From positions 1 through 30,932 of the forward strand of contig JAUCBJ010004903.1 of assembly GCA_032718475.1 (NCBI GenBank): 30,932 bases of DNA, written 5' to 3'. Position numbers and translations under genes: made by a program. This document shows positions 1-8,944 of the stretch, piece by piece. Below the pieces are notes generated by a model. That model worked only from the letters and a program-made list of their open reading frames with translations, was not told where the DNA came from and searched no databases. Positions within the stretch are counted from its first letter, which is position 1, and every line of letters begins with the position of its first letter. The stretch is from Nemertoderma westbladi. Its lineage: Eukaryota > Xenacoelomorpha > Nemertodermatida > Nemertodermatidae.

Positions 1-1494
1 CGATCGAGTCTCGATCACGGCCTCCTGTGAAATAAGTTGATAGACATCGGTGAGTTTTAATAACCCTCCGGCCTCTTCACGCTGGTACTCGATGCATCGC
101 CATTCTCGTCGTAGTTGATGGTGAAGTCGACCGATTATTCGAATGAGAACCGTCGGTGCGTTAGCGTACTCGAGTTGTCCAATGGACCGTAAAGTCCCTA
201 TAGCGTTCTTTATTTCGTCCGCGAGTCGTAAAAGGTCGATCGGTCTCGAAATGTTGCCTCCTCTGCAGAGGTCTTCAATGATGGATTTAGCCATGGCGAC
301 ATTACCGCCGTAAATCGAATACAAACGGTCGTACGCCAATTCAAAGGCATCGGGAACTCCAATAAAGGTTTCCGCTAATCGTTTCGGCTCACCAGACAGA
401 ACTTAGAGCAAGTAATTAAACTTCTCCATCGAGGTGAAAGCACACTTAGCGATCTGGGACTCTACATAGTCTACCAGTGTGCGCCAGTGTTTCGCGTTGA
501 CAGAGAACTTCGGCGGTTGCTGTGCCGGTAATCCGTGTCTAGCCGCGAATTTCGCAATCTCGCTAACCAAATCCAACTATCCGCGTCCCTGTTCGGCGGC
601 GTCGTCCAGTCGCTCCCTTCCGCGCGTTGTTCGTCGGTAGGAATTATTAACGGGATCATCTTCTCGATGTGTCGGAGTCCGTCTAGTCTCCTGTTCTCCC
701 CTCGGTGGTCGATGTTGTCTAGGTTGTTCCAACTCCACGCTGGTTCGTGATCGATCCGACGGTTGCGCTTCGAGTCGCTCTTCTATCTGAGCTAGTCGGT
801 CCGCTACAGGTCGCATTATTTCGGCGAGTCTGTTGGTGCTGATCGCTTCCGCTGGTTGCAACGTGGGTTTCTGTTGGGCTGTTTCTCGAGGTGGATTGTC
901 GATGTAGGGATTCGTCGACCTCTCCTCTCGTTTGTAATCTTCCGCCACTCCAGTACGGAATATTTCCCGTTCCGTCGACTCCGAGTCGCTAGATGAGTCG
1001 CTGTCGTCCGGATAAGGTGGCTGGCGGGTTCGTGTCCGGCGTATTATTCTTGGTCTCGTCCGTTGTGGTCCGGAATCTACGGCTCTCCGTTGTTCGGCAG
1101 GTTCGCAAGCCTTCCACGAAGTCGTAGGTCTCGCTATACGTTGTCCGATCCTGTGGGTACTACCCACATCCATCCTCCTCCGTAGTTCGGTAGGCTCGCA
1201 AGCCTTCCACGAAGTCGTAGGTTGCGTCGAACATTGTGTCAATGGTCGAGTGAAATAGTCGGGTTTCGTAGTCGGTCTGTAAATAACTGGATTTGCACAG
1301 CACGTCACAGGTTTAACTTGTAATGGTTTACTCACCTGTTTAATTGTCATAAACGCAGGTTCCTCTCTTCCTACAAGTAGACTACGACTTACTGTAGGTG
1401 GACTAGTTATGTTACCTGCTAAAATTGGCGATGATGTCACCCTAGGTTGCGGTATTTCCGTCACAACAAACCTGTTGCCTTGTGTCGAACGCAC
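1..1494 (-). pseudogene. Gag of a Pao/BEL-type LTR retrotransposon, disrupted and running off the left edge
   Basis: Gag would package the element RNA in cytoplasmic particles. On the minus strand a 305-residue frame (1494 to 577) ends at TAG 577-579, and the same frame continues to position 1 with one more stop, TAA 403-405. The N-terminal part is Arg/Pro/Ser-rich with an acidic Ser stretch (PDDSDSSSDSESTE) and a short coiled-coil-like segment (ADRLAQIEERLEAQ). The part below 577 matches the DUF1759 gag pattern known from Pao/BEL elements: MEKFNYLL, then FELAYDRLYSIYGG, then a helical run ending LRREWR. Two in-frame stops argue for a dead copy, unless stop readthrough is used. Protease, reverse transcriptase and integrase would lie to the left, outside the window. 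The family call rests on pattern recognition and no alignment was run. Confidence 0.7.
1092..1222 (-). repeat. In-frame direct repeat inside the gag frame
   Basis: Two near-identical 38 bp copies (1092-1129 and 1185-1222) lie 93 bp apart, which is 31 codons. On the minus strand each encodes TTSWKACEP followed by TELRRR or AEQRRA. The spacing keeps the reading frame, as expected for an internal tandem duplication of about 31 residues in the N-terminal part of gag. Confidence 0.75.
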
Positions 1495-1975
1495 AGGCGT
1501 TATTTCGTAACAAAGACCGGTTTTATCGAAGTCGCGGGTTTGATCATAGTTGTTGATACTGTTGTCTCTCGATATTAGTAAATATATTCGATGATAGTAT
1601 GATATGTAGTTAAAACAGAAATACAGATAAAATAGTTACCGGTATGGCGGTGTCGATGACGGTCAATAATTATGACCGGTCTGCACTAGATAAACTGAAT
1701 AACACAACTGATACACCAATCCAACAATCTGAGATAATATATGATTAATGCATTGAATATTGGTTCACCTCTTACTCCACTTTGGCCTTCTACCCAATGG
1801 ATGCTTTCCTGTTCCCTATCACATGCTTCCCTCCCCTCTATTGGCTAATATACTACTTGTCACCTTGGCACTCTCTGGGAGTGTTTCCCCTCCGCTGATA
1901 GCCTCTACTAGCTGTGTTCCCTCCGAGGTGGTTTGACCTCTCACCTCTCTCTGTGGCTTTGGGGCTTGTGTCGCC
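1495..1975 (-). other. Putative 5' leader or LTR of the gag element, not delimited
   Basis: This stretch lies upstream of the minus-strand gag frame, so it should hold the leader, the primer-binding site and perhaps the LTR. I see no open frame, no convincing tRNA-complementary primer-binding site and no second LTR copy to compare. It ends at a poly(C) tract. The assignment is inferred from position only. Confidence 0.3.
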
Positions 1976-1989
1976 CCCCCCCCCCCCCC
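1976..1989. repeat. Poly(C) tract, 14 bp
   Basis: Uninterrupted run of 14 C on the plus strand, one of nine G/C homopolymers of at least 14 bp in the window. Confidence 0.95.
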
Positions 1990-3302
1990 AATGTTGGTAT
2001 GATACGAGATTGATGTTCGCGCTTTCAGACCTTTAGCAGTTTAACCTGCCAAATTTGGATGTCTTTTAGATGATAGATAGTCTTTAGCCTATGACAAGTA
2101 TTTGATACACTACATTAGCCGAAACCAGTCTATGCGCGATCATTCACCCGCTGGATATACCCGGGAGACTGGGTTCGGGAGCCTAACCGTATTGCGGGGT
2201 AGGCCTACTGTATTATTCGACTGATCATAATATATATAATCTCTGACAAATATTATTCACTTTCGGGAAATATTAACAGTTCCTTTAGGACGTGGCGCTT
2301 TAAATATATAAACAGAGTTATGACTTAAACTAGACACAACGGGATGGCTATAGATTCATGTATATGGCGCATTCTTTAGGAGATGCTTCGTTATCAATCA
2401 CGATCATACACAATACTGCACAATGCTGCACACCAATCTGCCGACCTTCACTAATTTTAGCCACATATAAGGAGAACGACAGACAATACGTGTAGGGCCT
2501 ATAAAATAGCATTAGATTCACTTCAAACCACTTAATGTAAGTCGCAATTATTATATGTAACCGGTCTCTCTAACCTTTAGTATATCAAGAAGATTGGGGT
2601 GTCTGATTATTTATCAGTATTCCAAATATAATATTCCATCAACAAATAATGAATAACCGACAGTAAATAGCAGTAAAATGTTAAGTTAAGTTATGTGAGT
2701 AATGATTGTTTTGTATGGATTGATATGATAACGGATATACGTTCTATAATTAAGCCTACTAATGTTGGGCTAAAGACTGAAACACGGAGGTTCCACGCCG
2801 GTGTTGTAGGCTGTGGACAAAATCACATACTGACTCAACTCCACGAGTTTCTATATACAATCTCTAACACAGAGGCAAAAAACGCTCTGATTGGTCGACC
2901 GAACAAAGAAGGAACAGAGAACAAAGAACAAGCTCCACGTGTACAGCATCAGCTGTTAGCCGTCGTCATGGTAGCTACACTGTTTCAGGAGGATCTGGTG
3001 TATTGTGTCATAGAATTACTAATTATGTCCGTTAAAGTACACATACAGAAGAAATGGCTTTTATGTCCTCTAAAACACCAGTACAGTGAGGACACGGCCT
3101 TTTATGCCTGTTAAACCAACTACAGAGTACTTTACGGGAAAAATAACCAGCTAATTCCGCAAAAGCCTTTACACCGCTCCCAGAAAATGGGATTTAAGTC
3201 TATAAAATATAACAAATCACAGTTTCTAAAATATAAAAATACTAAAAATACGTCGGACAGGTACAAAATGTACCAACGTACCTAATTTACATACGCACTA
3301 TT
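1990..3302. other. Non-coding stretch with no recognised gene
   Basis: AT-rich DNA. A 139-codon plus-strand frame (2695-3114) is present, but its composition is unlike a conserved protein and I recognise no motif. About 3050-3120 holds a weak imperfect duplication around a GGCTTTTATG/GGCCTTTTATG motif. Nothing else stands out. Confidence 0.6.
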
Positions 3303-3610
3303 GTGGGCACTGAGGGCTCCATGTGAGGAGTTGAGGGGGTATGTATGCATACCATAATAGAAGGGTACATAGTACCGTAAATTTGTGGGCACTGAGGGCA
3401 CAACGGGAGGAGTTGAGGGGGGGTATGTACGCATACCGTAATAGAAGGGTACATAGTACCGTAAATTTGTGGGCACTGAGGGCGCCACGGTGTGGGGGAG
3501 GAATTGAGGGGGGTATGTACGCATACCATAATAGAACAGTACATAGTACCGTAAACTTGTGGGCACTGAGGGCACCACATGAGGAGTTTAGGGGGGGTAT
3601 GTAGGCATAG
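3303..3610. repeat. Minisatellite, 82-90 bp unit, about 3.6 copies
   Basis: The motif GTGGGCACTGAGGGC starts at 3303, 3385, 3469 and 3559, giving unit lengths of 82, 84 and 90 bp. Each full unit carries two short inverted repeats: GGTATG/CATACC around a 4-base loop, and GGTAC/GTACC around ATA. Length differences come from G-run and purine-run changes. Several frames stay open on both strands, but they are repeat artefacts. Confidence 0.93.
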
Positions 3611-4224
3611 TAGGATAGACAGTGTTGGCCGCACAAACTAGACTACTGTAGCGCATAGCCCGTAGTGCAGACTTAGGGTATTGTTACAGAGCCAGAAAAC
3701 TGTCTGGTAGGAAGGTAGTACGACAATAAGAAAACTGTAGCTAGTCTTCTCTGTATACAAGTAGGAACGGATTGCTTAGGTAGTAATCAGGTGACAGATA
3801 GTATAATAGCACATATAGGGAGGAATATTTGTAGAAAACATAGCATATCATTACAGATAGGAGGTAGGCCATCGCTGATCGGAACTAATAAGATTCTATT
3901 TAGTAACCCTCTTACCTAACTGAGCCTTTCTAAGACCCCACCAGTTTGATGAGTGTGCAAATTCGTGATGGCGGAGAAACTAGTGAAGAAGAGGAAATCG
4001 GAGAAGAGTAGAAAGGAGTTGCTAGTGGATTTCACGCAGAGGCATCCGGAGAACAAGACGAAGGGATATACAAACCACTCTAGAAGGGTCACAAAGCGAA
4101 CGCGCTACAGGATCAGTTTACGTAGTTGCACGAGCGACGACTGGTCAGGACCTACGGGATGCCGTCATTGGACAACGCGATCGACGAGCATTTTCGCTAC
4201 GTTGTAAAGGGGGACGAGGCCAGA
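3611..4224. other. Intergenic stretch with a possible degraded coding remnant at its right end
   Basis: No intact gene is visible. Between about 3950 and 4225 the plus strand reads protein-like text in a broken frame, with an acidic GETSEEEEIGEE segment and later RTYGMPSLDNAIDEHF, separated by several stops. I cannot assign it. It directly abuts the left break of the LINE fragment. Confidence 0.4.
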
Positions 4225-5253
4225 TTCTGAGAGTACTCCTAAGTCATCAGCAAAGTCTAGATCAGTTAGGTACTTAGCAGGATTTCCTCGACTTCTGGAG
4301 CCAGTAGGTGGAGTTATCATCACCCCATCATCATTATGATGATCTAAGGACATGCGTAGAACATAGTCAACAACAATTATGAACAAGAATGGTACAAGTG
4401 TGTCTCCCTGGAGGACGCCCCATAACACTTCAAATGGTTCTGTGTCACCGTCAACAGTAGACACAAATGTTGTCGAACCATCGTATACTGATCTGATTGC
4501 TGCAATAATTTCATCAGGAATCCCATATAATGAAAGTATGCTGAACATACGTGAGCGAGAGACTGAATCAAAGGCCTTGAAGAAGTCAACAAAGATAACA
4601 GCCAGATGCCTGTCTTTCTTTTTTGATAACTCTTCAATTATCCTTCTAAGTGCCAAAATGGGCTCCATGGTCCCACGACCTTTACGGAACCCATTCTGAT
4701 TTCCACGGAGCAGTCTCTCAATGGGATCCCTGATGCGATTTAATAGAATTCTATTGTATAGCTTTGCAGCAATCGAGATCAATGAGATTCCCCGAAAAGA
4801 ACCATAGAGTGTTAGGTTGCCCTTCTTGGGAACTGGCACCAACTTATTTGTTTTCATTTCTTGTGGGACTCTTGTTGTGCGGTACATGTCTACTTTGATG
4901 GGATAGATGAGCTTTAAACACTCAGGTATTTTAAAGACCTCAGGGGGAACACCATCTACTCCACTGGCACGATTGGTCTTAATGCTCTTTGCAGCAGCCT
5001 TCACTTCTGCAAAGGAGATATCACCAATGGGAATATCTGGGAGTACAGACTCAGACACTTTTACTTCTATAAAGTTATCAGGCAATACCCTGTCATTATT
5101 GAGGAGCTTTTCAAAGTGGGCCTTCCAACCATTGAGGCGATCGGCTGGTGATTCAGCCTTAACCTTGGTGGTTGGTTGGCTTTTTCGACCAGCAAGCAAG
5201 TTGATCGATCTCCATGCCTGGTATGATTGCCTGCTGTCGTCAGCATCATTGAT
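4165..5253 (-). pseudogene. LINE reverse transcriptase domain (partial)
   Basis: RT motifs occur in order: RASGVDGVPPEVFK, FRGISLISIAAKLYNRIL (the usual NYRGI region), QNGFRKGRGT, motif A VIFVDFFKAFDSV with the catalytic Asp, motif B GVLQGDTLVPFLF, and motif C DLDFADDLGVLSE with the Asp pair. The catalytic residues look intact. The first 19 codons of the open frame starting at 5310 come from the SINE tail, not from the LINE. True LINE coding starts at 5253 with INDADDSRQSYQAW. The last roughly 18 codons before the stop at 4165 (after LSES) do not resemble LINE sequence and probably belong to flanking DNA. Confidence 0.85.
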
Positions 5254-5460
5254 AAAAGAAAGTAAATAAAAAGTAAATTTTCTTCGGCCGCTAGGCCAGG
5301 GATTACGCACAAAGTCTGACGACTTATTTCCAGTGCGGTCCCCCTAGAACTTTACTCCCCAGAGGAAACTGCAGTACTCATTTAGCTACCACTTAAGGAT
5401 GCAAGGCAGTGATGCGCCCTGGCTGGTCCCTTTAATGCATTCGTGCCGAAACGAAAACTG

Positions 5461-5532
5461 CCCTGGCCCATGTGAGGGTCGAACCCACGACCTACATGAG
5501 ATGTGGATTCAATGCAACCACTACACCAAGGT
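5461..5532 (-). promoter_or_regulatory. tRNA-like head of SINE-1 with pol III A and B boxes
   Basis: The minus strand shows box A TGGTGTAGTGGTTGC (5515-5529) and box B GGGTTCGACCC (5476-5486). The T arm folds as GTGGG/CTCAC around a 7-base loop. The anticodon arm gives the loop ATCTCAT, with CTC in the anticodon position (Glu-like). The acceptor stem does not pair, so this is a SINE head and not a functional tRNA gene. Confidence 0.8.
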
Positions 5533-5546
5533 GGAACCTTGGTGTA
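5522..5546. repeat. Fold-back at the 5' end of SINE-1
   Basis: Perfect 11 bp inverted repeat, TACACCAAGGT and ACCTTGGTGTA, with a 3-base loop. One arm is the beginning of the tRNA-like head. Outside it, shorter partial copies of the TACCTTGG motif follow up to the target duplication. Confidence 0.9.
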
Positions 5547-5565
5547 TACCTTGGTATACCTTGAT

Positions 5566-5825
5566 GGCATCAACCTGTTGGTTTATTAGCTCCTGTAAAT
5601 TAACAGAGTACTGCCTGTTCAGGGACCTAGATGCAGTCTTAACTGCATTCTTGGCCGCTGTAGTCTGTTTGAGTCGGGACTCTTTCTGCGCCTTATAGAG
5701 ATCATTTCGGCACTTCTGAATTTTGTTGTCAGTCCAGGGGGCCCTTTTCCTGTTTCGAGGGTATACAGGAACTGTTTCTGCAGCTGCTAACTTAACTGCT
5801 TCTGTGAAGGCAGCTGGTGTCGTTG
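5566..5825 (-). pseudogene. LINE pre-RT linker segment, upstream part of the same LINE copy
   Basis: The minus-strand frame is open from about 5825 to the SINE junction and encodes a basic, Lys/Arg/Gln-rich region ending LQELINQQVDAI. This joins in frame with INDADD on the far side of the SINE. A TGA lies immediately upstream (5826-5828), marking the 5' limit of recognisable LINE sequence. There is no start codon of its own; it is an internal part of a larger ORF. Confidence 0.8.
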
Positions 5826-5828
5826 ACC

Positions 5829-7094
5829 CGCTAGCTCATATTATACCCATATAAATCACACCGCGGCAAGTTTACAGTATTTTAGGTCCATTAGCGGTAG
5901 TTAGGATTCGCAACGCGGGGATTGTTTTCCCGTGAGTTTGATCTGTATCTGTAGACTGTACATCTACCTCACCGGTTAGAGGCCGGGTATCCTGCTTGTC
6001 TAGTTAGCCCGGGCAATTGATTCGCCCAAGTATTAGAAGAGACATCAGGCTCCATTCCTCGCCTGTAGTAGTTTGTGTACTTAGTATCTGTTTGTTTAGA
6101 CACCCTGGACTGGGATTTCTTTTCAGATACTGTACGAGCCCGTATACACTGCTGGATTCTACAGTAAGGTATTTCGTTACTAGGATCCGGTAGGCGGTAT
6201 ACTACTGGACTTTACAAAACTCGATAATGAGTAAGAACCCGATTGCGTCATATGAACTCTAGGCCGACACCATTGAACTCTAGGCCGAGTCATATTATTT
6301 AGGACCATACCTTTTATATATATAAAACCATTTGCTTCTATATAGTTCCCTCCGTGGAACAAGGCAATAACAAGATTTGTCGCGTTTGTGTAAAGAAATG
6401 TAATTATATATTTCCGTTTTATGAATTACCTCTGGGAAAGAGATTTAATTATTATGTGGTAAATAACTTCAAACAGAAACCGCGTATATTTTTTGGTCAA
6501 CATTTTTGCAGACACCAGAAACTCACGCTGTGCAGTTATTTTTTAGGACATCAAAATATATTTTACAAAATCTTGGCTCAAAATCTTTTCCTTATGACCA
6601 ATTTTTTTTTCAAATTTGCCATGGGAGGAATGTAATCGATTTTTCGCGCCTCTGTAGGCAAACATACAAAAATACACTTCCTCGGAATTCTGATTTTAAA
6701 AACGAAATAATTACAACACAATTATTCCCTTTCTTCCTTATCCTACCGTAATATTCATATCAGAATATTATATCCAATATCCCAATTCCATGACTCATAA
6801 TCCCATCCCAGACATCCTTAGCTGGCCTCAACCACCCAACTCGTTCTTACCGGCTACAGTTATTGCAACATGACTCATCCAATACATTCCTTACCCATTA
6901 GCCCTTACCCAATCCAGGGCCGGATTAATTGACTAGTCACCTTCAAGACTCTATTGTCGTGTATTCATAATCAGTTATTGGTCTGTCAATCATATAATGC
7001 GTTAATCATATTTTTACATGATTAGAACGTAAAATCTCTGCACAAGAAAATCAAACTGTGCGTAGGTGATAATTAGGGGTCAACTCCATATTGA
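5829..7094. other. Non-coding stretch with no recognised gene
   Basis: No supported gene. A 17 bp sequence TGAACTCTAGGCCGA occurs twice about 24 bp apart near 6248-6290. Small plus-strand frames at 6354-6751 are T- and F-rich translations of AT-rich DNA without recognisable motifs. The stretch ends at a poly(C) tract. Confidence 0.6.
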
Positions 7095-7109
7095 CCCCCC
7101 CCCCCCCCC
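7095..7109. repeat. Poly(C) tract, 15 bp
   Basis: Run of 15 C on the plus strand followed by AGCG. The same AGCG follows the tract at 10884-10900. Confidence 0.95.
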
Positions 7110-7917
7110 AGCGGGTTTAAAAAGGGCCACATTGGTATAGAGAATGAGAGTCTTCCACCCATCTGACTTAAGTGAGCTCTGCTCCAAAAGTCAGTAAAAG
7201 TTTAACCTAGAAGTCAGCTCTGCTCCAAAGTTGGGCGTCTTTGTTGCTGGGACGGGCCCCTAAAAAGGCTTTGGAATCGTCAGGAAGGTAAGATGATTCC
7301 GCCACGGTTTGAGTTCACTGGCTAAATTAGCCTGGAGCGCTTGTGTGCTCACTTTTGCCCGCTGGCTACTTACGTCGGGAGGGACCGACTATTTAGTTCT
7401 AAAGGCAAAGTAGCAGCGTCTCCATAGGCTCGGCTCTGTCACTCACGATAGTGCTGGTGCACTGTCCGCAGGCTATATATGGTTATCCCAGGCTCGCCAG
7501 GATAAACTGTATAATTTGAGAGCAAATTGCAGCTAACCATTTGCGTCCAATCGGTCCCACCCCTGTTTGGACTCAGACGGTAACCTGGTGTTCTGCACTA
7601 TCGCTAAGTTCCAATAGCGTGAAGCTTTTATTAAATAATTGTAGTAATTTCCTCGAAAAACAAATAAATTGACACAAAAATGATGAGGCAAGTAGATTAT
7701 TTCATTTTAAACAACAAACATAACGTATTAACGCTAGACCTACATAACGTGTGTAGGCAGTACCTATATTTCGAGTTTTTTAATGCACAAACAACCAGCT
7801 GACATTATTGGCTCACGATGACAAACTCATATAGTATTTGGAATCAGTGTATGTAGTTTGATCAGAAAAGTTGAAACAATTTTTTAGGCTGTAATGTTTA
7901 GAAAAATTCAAATTTTG
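7110..7917. other. Non-coding stretch with no recognised gene
   Basis: Only short direct repeats are visible, for example AGCTCTGCTCCAAA twice in 7170-7230. No open frame with recognisable protein content. Confidence 0.55.
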
Positions 7918-7991
7918 CGGGCCCGGGGCGGGCCGGGCCATGCCCGGGCCTTCCGTGAAAAACCGTGAAAACCGGCCCGTGTCCATCTCTG
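7918..7991 (-). mobile_element. Possible terminus of a hAT-like DNA transposon (GC-rich)
   Basis: A GC-rich block in AT-rich surroundings. In minus orientation it begins CAGAGATGGACACGGGCC at 7991, resembling the CAGAGATGG-type termini common in hAT elements, and continues into runs of GGGCCC-like sequence. It sits exactly where the adjacent gag-like reading stops making sense. I could not find the partner terminus or an 8 bp target duplication, so this is tentative. Confidence 0.35.
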
Positions 7992-8150
7992 ATTGGTGGC
8001 AATTGACGTCATGTGCAAAATCTGAAGCCAAATGTTCTCGTATAGAAGCTAAATATTCGTTAACTGGTTCACCTTGGTAACGTTGGTTCACCTTGGTAAC
8101 GTTGGTAAAACGCCATCCGGTCCAAAATAATATTTCTATGATGTCGAATA
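7992..8150 (-). pseudogene. Remnant of a Ty3/gypsy-like gag
   Basis: The minus strand encodes a segment with the pattern of the Retrotrans_gag domain: FYQRYQGEP, then VNEYLASIREHLASDFAHD. The family shows a comparable run of an aromatic, Q and R, GE, V, EY/EF, then LR..LA. A 19 bp tandem duplication at 8066-8103 shifts the frame in the middle. Only about 50 codons are visible, with no zinc knuckle or pol, so the assignment is moderate. Confidence 0.5.
8066..8103. repeat. 19 bp tandem duplication
   Basis: GGTTCACCTTGGTAACGTT starts at 8066 and again at 8085, an exact direct duplication. Because 19 is not a multiple of 3, it breaks the gag-like frame. Confidence 0.95.
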
Positions 8151-8505
8151 AATATTCGGACTGCCGTTATGAAATCACTTAATGTTGGATCGTTTGGGTT
8201 GGGATAGCAATAATGCCACGTCGCATAAAACGTAATATTTTGTCATCGAAACATCACCGTCAATAGATTGGCGTGCTAAATGTTGGCATTCATAGAAATC
8301 TACCCACCTAATGTATTGTCCAAATTGTCCGAATTGTCCGAATGTTTCCGCAATTCCCGACGCCCAAAGCCTAACGGATATAGCAGTTTAGCAATACACT
8401 ACTGCGCCATGATGTATATAAAAACAAATACTTACAGGAAAATTAATTATTATTGCTACATAGTCCAAAATAGGTTGACAGTTACATACCGATAGGAGGA
8501 TGTAG
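8151..8505. other. Non-coding stretch with a short TTGTCCGAA repeat
   Basis: No recognised gene. At 8316-8342 there are three head-to-tail 9 bp units, TTGTCCAAA then TTGTCCGAA twice. The same 9-mer theme returns in the inverted repeat just to the right. Confidence 0.6.
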
Positions 8506-8542
8506 GACAATTCGGTCCGGACATTGTCCGGACCGAATTGTC
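8506..8542. repeat. Perfect 18 bp inverted repeat
   Basis: The left arm GACAATTCGGTCCGGACA (8506-8523) and right arm TGTCCGGACCGAATTGTC (8525-8542) are separated by a single T. A further partial copy, GGGACCGAATT, follows. It could form a hairpin or cruciform, or be the fused ends of a small transposon. Confidence 0.95.
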
Positions 8543-8839
8543 CGGGACCGAATTTTCCTGCTTCCCCGATAGGAACCAATCAATGGAGCTCAAAGAGCTC
8601 ATTTATTTCTTCATATAGTTATATATACAGTATATCACGTGAAACGTTTATTTAGCAATTTGAATTTGAATTTGTTTTAATTCTAATATAATTATTGTAT
8701 GGCATTGATTTATTTTTATATTTATATGGCAAATGGCACCAGTAGCATAGCTATTTTTGCCTTCATTTGCCATTTTTACGTGATAATGTAATTGTAGAGT
8801 TTAGGTTTTATGGTGCAACTTTTCATCTACTCACTACTA

Positions 8840-8944
8840 CAGTACTACTCTATAGTATACTATACAGTATCTATACTACTCTACAGTACTACTCTATAGT
8901 ATACTATACAGTATCTATACTACTCTACAGTACTACTCTATACT
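8840..8944. repeat. 44 bp tandem repeat, about 2.4 copies
   Basis: CAGTACTACTCTA starts at 8840, 8884 and 8928. The unit is itself built from TATAC/AGTA motifs and is partly palindromic (TATAGTATACTATA). Confidence 0.92.

Larger units (their letters stand above)
5254..5560 (-). mobile_element. tRNA-derived SINE (SINE-1), inserted in LINE-1
   Basis: A 307 bp insertion is flanked by TTGAT direct repeats (5249-5253 and 5561-5565) and splits an otherwise continuous LINE frame. In minus orientation it has a tRNA-like head at its 5' side, a body and a T-rich tail (TTTACTTTTTATTTACTTTC). The body contains CATCCTTAAGTGGTAGCTAA, which is similar to the body of the second SINE near 10277-10307. It is non-coding and would be transcribed by RNA polymerase III and mobilised by a partner LINE. 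The tail does not look like the (TAG)n tail of the LINE 3' ends in this window, so its partner is probably a different family. Confidence 0.85.
4225..5825 (-). mobile_element. LINE (non-LTR retrotransposon) fragment, LINE-1 copy, truncated at both ends and interrupted by a SINE
   Basis: The reverse transcriptase would copy the element RNA at a nicked genomic target. Minus-strand coding starts at about 5825 with the linker segment between endonuclease and RT (RKRAPWTDNKIQKCRNDLYK), is cut by a SINE at 5254-5560, and resumes at 5253. Both parts are open, and removing the insertion leaves one continuous frame. No endonuclease domain is visible, so the copy is 5' truncated. The 3' side stops just after RT motif C, near 4225, so the C-terminal domain and tail are missing. 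That is unusual for target-primed insertion and suggests a later deletion or rearrangement. Clade not assigned. Confidence 0.88.

Noticed and set aside
1700-1800. A retroviral-type primer-binding site for the gag element
   Set aside because: TGG-containing candidates on the minus strand (for example near 1795) do not match a tRNA 3' end that I recognise, and no LTR boundary supports them.
2695-3114. 139-codon plus-strand frame as a host gene
   Set aside because: No recognisable motif or coding signal; its length can occur by chance in this amount of DNA. It was not listed as a gene.
3282-3636. Several overlapping frames of about 100 codons on both strands
   Set aside because: All are translations of the 82-90 bp minisatellite in different frames.
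4165-5310. A retron, group II intron or other bacterial-type reverse transcriptase
   Set aside because: Motif order and wording (GVLQGDTL, FADD, post-RT WTLT/RRLRFSG block in the relatives) fit eukaryotic LINE elements, and truncated copies with tails are present.
5461-5532. A functional tRNA-Glu(CTC) gene
   Set aside because: A and B boxes and the anticodon loop are present, but the acceptor stem does not pair, and the sequence is the head of a 307 bp insertion with target duplications.
6354-6751. Two overlapping Phe-rich frames as small proteins
   Set aside because: AT-rich low-complexity translation with no motif and no supporting context.
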